Part shown: positions 60,774 to 64,000 of the stretch, piece by piece
Layout of the letters: each line of letters begins with the position of its first letter
How positions within the stretch are numbered: position 1 is the stretch's first letter
Assembly: GCF_000419585.1 (NCBI RefSeq)
Contig: NZ_ATTH01000001.1
Span: 1,944,005-2,008,004 of the forward strand
Source: Salisaeta longa DSM 21114
Lineage (GTDB): Bacteria > Bacteroidota > Rhodothermia > Rhodothermales > Salinibacteraceae
Length of the DNA stretch: 64,000 nt
Direction of reading: 5' to 3'
Program-made: the position numbers and the translations under genes
Notes under the pieces: generated by a model
Told to the model about the DNA's origin: nothing
Seen by the model: only the letters and a program-made list of their open reading frames with translations
The model's database searches: none

Positions 60774-61868
60774 ATGGCAAAAAACACCGGCGCGTCGTAC
60801 GACGACCTCGCCACCGCCTTCCGGCATCAAAACTTCGATCCGCTGTACTTCTTCTACGGCGACGAAGGGTACCTCATCGAACGCCTGCAGGAGCTGCTGA
60901 TTGAGCACGCGCTGCCCCCGGCGCAGCACGACTTCAACCTCGACATCGTCTACGGCTCCGACGCGACGCCCGCGCAGCTCCTTGCGCTTTGCCAGGGCTA
61001 CCCCGTAATGGCCGAGCGCCGCGTGGTGGTCGTGCGCGAGTTTGAACAAGTGGGCACCGGGCTGAGCAGCACCAACCGCGACCAATTCAAGGAACGCTTT
61101 AAGGCGTACGCCCAGCACCCCAATCCGCACGCCGTGGTGCTGCTGGCCTGCACCAAGCGCCCCAACCTATCGGCCCACCCGTACCGAGCGCTCAAAAAAC
61201 ACGCCACGTGGGCCGAGTTTCGGTCGCTGTACGACCGCGAGGTTCCGCAGTGGATTCAGCGCTTTGTGCGCGACGAGGGCCGCGAGATTAGCCCGCAGGC
61301 CCTGCAAATGCTTGCCGACTATGTGGGCAACGACCTGCAGGCGATGGCCAGCGAAGTCGAAAAGCTCGTTACCTACGCCGGCGACCGCACGCGCATCACC
61401 GACGACGATGTGCTCACGGCCAGCGGCCAAACGCGCGAGGCCAACGTGTTCGACCTGCAAAGCCAAGTGGGCGAAGGAAAACTGCGCGCGGCCCACGCCA
61501 CCGCCGACCGGATGCTGCAGCAAGCCAACAACCCGCGCGGCGAAGCACTCAAAATTGTCGCCATCCTCAGCGCCTACATCGACAAGCTCTGGAAGCTGCA
61601 AGCCGACGACGCCCCCACGTCAAAATACGACGTGGCAAAGTACATTGGCGTCCCGCCGTATTTTGCCCCCGAGTACGTACAAGCCGCGCGGCGCTACAGC
61701 TACCGCGCCATCGAACGGAGCTACCGCGCCCTCCTCGCCGCCGACTACGAGCTAAAAGGCGGCAGCAGCCACGATCCTAAATTGATCTTAGCGCTCCTCC
61801 TCCGCCAACTGATCCCCGATGCTCCCCGCACGCGCTCGCGTGCAAAGTCTGCGTCAAGGGGCGGCTAG
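60774..61868 (+). CDS. holA: DNA polymerase III delta subunit
   Basis: The 364-residue protein is HolA, the clamp-loader subunit that opens the beta clamp. The family pattern is present: [20 protein letters not shown] near residue 24, [12 protein letters not shown] near 84, [13 protein letters not shown] near 120, the [27 protein letters not shown] region near 170, and [17 protein letters not shown] near 320. No P-loop is expected and none is present. The length is normal. Confidence 0.93.
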   Translation: MAKNTGASYDDLATAFRHQNFDPLYFFYGDEGYLIERLQELLIEHALPPAQHDFNLDIVYGSDATPAQLLALCQGYPVMAERRVVVVREFEQVGTGLSSTNRDQFKERFKAYAQHPNPHAVVLLACTKRPNLSAHPYRALKKHATWAEFRSLYDREVPQWIQRFVRDEGREISPQALQMLADYVGNDLQAMASEVEKLVTYAGDRTRITDDDVLTASGQTREANVFDLQSQVGEGKLRAAHATADRMLQQANNPRGEALKIVAILSAYIDKLWKLQADDAPTSKYDVAKYIGVPPYFAPEYVQAARRYSYRAIERSYRALLAADYELKGGSSHDPKLILALLLRQLIPDAPRTRSRAKSASRGG

Positions 61869-62031
61869 GCATTGCTTCTCACGCGCCGCACGCGTACGTT
61901 TGACTGATTCGTCACTGTCTCACGCCCCCTGCGCAGCCCCGTCATACGGAACGGTCGACGCTGCCGGGTGTGTGCTACAGATGGCACAAGCATTCACACC
62001 GTACATTCCCTATCAACCAGAGGTAGCCCTT

Positions 62032-62271
62032 ATGGCTAACGATATCGAAGGATCAGTCAAGTCGATCATTGTCGAGAAGCTCGGCGTAGACGAAGCCGAT
62101 GTTGAGCGCGACGCATCGTTCACGAACGATCTGGGCGCCGACTCGCTCGACAACGTCGAACTCATCATGGAGTTTGAGAAGGAATTTGGCATCAAGATTC
62201 CGGATGAGGACGCCGAAAAGATCGCGACGGTGGGCGACGCAATCGACTACCTCGAAGAAAACGCTGCGTAA
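62032..62271 (+). CDS. acpP: Acyl carrier protein
   Basis: The 79-residue acidic protein has the phosphopantetheine serine in [14 protein letters not shown] near residue 37 and is full length. The ATG at 62032 has a nearby AGAGGT Shine-Dalgarno. It precedes fabF by 138 bases, the common acpP-fabF pair of fatty acid synthesis. The acpP product carries acyl chains used also by plsY/gpsA-side lipid synthesis. Confidence 0.97.
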   Translation: MANDIEGSVKSIIVEKLGVDEADVERDASFTNDLGADSLDNVELIMEFEKEFGIKIPDEDAEKIATVGDAIDYLEENAA

Positions 62272-62293
62272 GCCCCCTTTGGGCTGTGTGCCA

Positions 62294-62338
62294 AACCCGG
62301 CGAGCGAGGCGCCTGTGGGCGTGATGGCTTGCCGGGTT
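62294..62338 (+). terminator. Hairpin between acpP and fabF
   Basis: AACCCGGCGAGC and GCTTGCCGGGTT form a 12-bp stem with one G-T pair. It is followed by CGGTATATTGGG without a T-run. It may be a partial terminator that lowers fabF expression relative to acpP, or a processing site. Confidence 0.4.
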
Positions 62339-62409
62339 CGGTATATTGGGCCGTATGCCTGTGCATGCGGTTCCTTTGCTAAACTTGTGGACCTGTTGAC
62401 GTTTTTCCT

Positions 62410-63669
62410 ATGTCTTCCACCAACCGCCGTGTCGTAGTCACGGGCATGGGCGCCTTAACGCCTATTGGCAACACCGTTGCAGACTACTGGGATGGGCTGA
62501 TGAATGGCCGAAGCGGCGCAGCCACCATCCAATCGTTTGATCCCGAAGGCCTGCGCACCACGTTTGCCTGTGAGCTAAAAGATTTCGATGCCGAGGCGCA
62601 CCTCAATGCCAAAGAGGTCCGGCGCATGGATCCGTTTTGCCAATACGCCCTTGTAGCGGCCGATGAGGCCGTGCGTGATGCGGGCCTCGATACTGAACAG
62701 ATGCCGCAGGACACCAAAGACCAGATCGGGGTCATCTACGGCAGCGGCATTGGCGGCATGCAGGCGTTCTACGACCAGACGAAGTATTTCGTAGAGCACG
62801 ACGAACGCCGCGTCTCGCCGTTCTTCATCCCGATGCTCATTCCGGATATTGCCAGCGGCCAGATTGCGATGGCCCACGGCTTTCGCGGGCCCAACCACGC
62901 CATCGTTTCGGCGTGCGCGACGGGCAATCACAACATTGGCGATGCGTACCGCCTCATCCGCGACGGCGACATCGACGGGGCCGTGTGTGGCGGTACCGAT
63001 GCCTGCGTAACGCGCCTGGGCATCGCGGGCTTCGCCTCGATGCGCGCGCTTTCCACCCGCAACGACGACCCGGCCCACGCCAGTCGTCCGTTCGACAAGC
63101 AGCGCGACGGCTTTGTGATGGGCGAAGGCGCCGGTGCATTGTTCTTGGAAGACCTGGAGCACGCCAAAACGCGCGGTGCTACCATCTACGCCGAAGTGCT
63201 GGGCGTGGGCATGTCGGCCGATGCGCACCACCTCACCGCCCCCGACCCCGAAGGCGGCGGCGTGCGGCTGGCCCTAGAGCGCACCATGGAGCGCGCGGGC
63301 CTCAACCCCGAAGACATCGACTACGTGAACGCACACGGCACCTCGACCCCACTGGGCGATGCGGCCGAAACCGGCGCGCTGAAGCAAGTCTTTGGCGACC
63401 ATGCGTACGACATGAACGTATCCTCGACGAAAAGCATGACGGGCCACCTGCTCGGAGCTGCGGGTGCCATCGAGGCTATCGCGTCCATCCTTGCAATTCG
63501 AAATAACGTGGTACCGCCTACCATCAACTTCGAGGCGCCCGATCCGGCCTGCGACCTCAACTACACGTTCAACGAGCCGCAAGAACGCACGGTGGACGTG
63601 GCGCTGAGCAATGCCTTTGGATTCGGTGGGCACAACACCTCGGTAGCGTTCCGCCGCTTTACCGATTGA
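62410..63669 (+). CDS. fabF: Beta-ketoacyl-ACP synthase II
   Basis: The 419-residue condensing enzyme extends acyl-ACP with malonyl-ACP. The catalytic Cys is in SACATGNHNIGDAY near residue 163; the two histidines are in VNAHGTSTPLGD near 303 and KSMTGHLLGAAGAIEA near 340; the C-terminus is AFGFGGHNTSVAFR. Length and motifs are those of FabF. It follows acpP in the same direction and a methyltransferase gene begins 123 bases later. Confidence 0.96.
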   Translation: MSSTNRRVVVTGMGALTPIGNTVADYWDGLMNGRSGAATIQSFDPEGLRTTFACELKDFDAEAHLNAKEVRRMDPFCQYALVAADEAVRDAGLDTEQMPQDTKDQIGVIYGSGIGGMQAFYDQTKYFVEHDERRVSPFFIPMLIPDIASGQIAMAHGFRGPNHAIVSACATGNHNIGDAYRLIRDGDIDGAVCGGTDACVTRLGIAGFASMRALSTRNDDPAHASRPFDKQRDGFVMGEGAGALFLEDLEHAKTRGATIYAEVLGVGMSADAHHLTAPDPEGGGVRLALERTMERAGLNPEDIDYVNAHGTSTPLGDAAETGALKQVFGDHAYDMNVSSTKSMTGHLLGAAGAIEAIASILAIRNNVVPPTINFEAPDPACDLNYTFNEPQERTVDVALSNAFGFGGHNTSVAFRRFTD

Positions 63670-63792
63670 TGCGACACTGCCCGAGCGCATGCTTCTTTAC
63701 CATCTTGATGGAAGAGCGTGCGGGCAGAATCTCCTGCTTGGCCGCGCCGTTGCATCGCGCGGTCTTATACCTCTGGATGATCTTGCTGCCCG

Positions 63793-64000
63793 ATGCCTAC
63801 CCGACCGCCCATTGGAGAAGTTGATGGGAAAGCCCATGCGGTGGAATCGATGTTTGATGCGATTGCCCCCCGCTACGACGCGCTCAATCGCATCTTAAGC
63901 CTCGGGATCGATCAGTACTGGCGCTACCGGGCCATCCAGTGGCTGGCCACCGAGCCGCACAGCCGTATCATCGACGTGGCCACCGGCACGGCCGACCTGG
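63793..64000 (+). CDS. Menaquinone/ubiquinone methyltransferase, partial
   Basis: Only the first 69 residues are in the window. The frame reads VESMFDAIAPRYDALNRILSLG and ends at IIDVATGTADL, the start of UbiE/MenG-type methyltransferases. In this group of organisms the quinone is menaquinone, so MenG is the likely role. The gene runs past the right edge. Confidence 0.9.
   Translation, partial: MPTRPPIGEVDGKAHAVESMFDAIAPRYDALNRILSLGIDQYWRYRAIQWLATEPHSRIIDVATGTADL

Noticed and set aside
1-64000. CRISPR arrays, insertion sequences and prophage genes
   Set aside because: No regularly spaced direct repeats with spacers, transposase motifs or phage structural genes were seen anywhere in the window.

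Overview
The window is a 64 kb piece of chromosome from a GC-rich bacterium of the Bacteroidota/Rhodothermota group, most likely a Salinibacter-like halophile. The main evidence is a secreted protein with a type IX secretion C-terminal sorting domain, a PorV/PorQ-like barrel, Bat-type TPR genes, the alternate Bacteroidota GlmU, a fused GlnRS-YqeY, and acidic protein tails next to many potassium-transport genes. The genus is an inference; no rRNA is present. Nothing looks like a prophage, a complete insertion sequence or a CRISPR array. Almost all of the window is single-copy housekeeping DNA in short operons.

Region by region: (1) 22-3934, minus: bat-like operon (two TPR proteins, BatD, BatE-like). 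(2) 4035-5933, minus: secreted metalloprotease-like protein with T9SS signal. (3) 6131-6793: DUF427 protein and tRNA-Ser. (4) 6888-11255, minus: TatD nuclease, hydrolase/OsmC fusion, CcmB, alternate GlmU, small unknown. (5) 11348-15548: SpoIID-domain protein, Asp/Glu racemase, tRNA-Gln, prs, rplY. (6) 15630-17817, minus: a HemW-like protein without its iron-sulfur cysteines and a voltage-sensor-only membrane protein. (7) 17901-22231, plus: nurA, HAS-barrel protein, plsY, gpsA, AlbA_2 protein. (8) 22584-25258, plus: Tm-1-like, PEP-hydrolase-like and cupin genes behind an AT-rich regulatory region. (9) 25370-33629, minus: aroB, tamB, rnr. (10) 33630-34508: non-coding, with a cluster of interspersed repeats. 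(11) 34509-39153, plus: AAA ATPase, e(P4)-type phosphatase, thiG, secreted unknown. (12) 39296-42999, minus: two tandem roadblock paralogs and GlnRS-YqeY. (13) 43190-45871: adenosine deaminase, EEP-fold protein, cyclic-nucleotide-binding protein. (14) 46050-50811: small conserved protein, K+ channel, L,D-transpeptidase, ktrA/ktrB. (15) 51029-54840: PorV-like barrel, HhH/outer-membrane protein, anti-sigma-like protein, tRNA-Val. (16) 54841-55884: low-GC stretch with a Fic gene remnant, then a small membrane protein. (17) 56087-59200, minus: multi-PAS histidine kinase. (18) 59461-64000, plus: nuoI, DinB-like, holA, acpP, fabF and the start of menG/ubiE.

The genes cover envelope building (TamB, T9SS cargo, barrel proteins, L,D-transpeptidase, PlsY/GpsA/AcpP/FabF lipid synthesis), potassium handling (KtrAB and a TrkA-N channel, fitting a salt-in lifestyle), DNA repair (NurA, HAS, TatD), translation (GlnRS, three tRNAs, L25) and aerobic physiology (Bat, OsmC, CcmB, NuoI). 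The items most worth following up are the HemW paralog without its cluster ligands, the pore-less voltage sensor with a new C-terminal domain, the roadblock pair with an 11-G tract in one copy, the K+ channel with an altered filter, and the Tm-1-like operon with its candidate operator.
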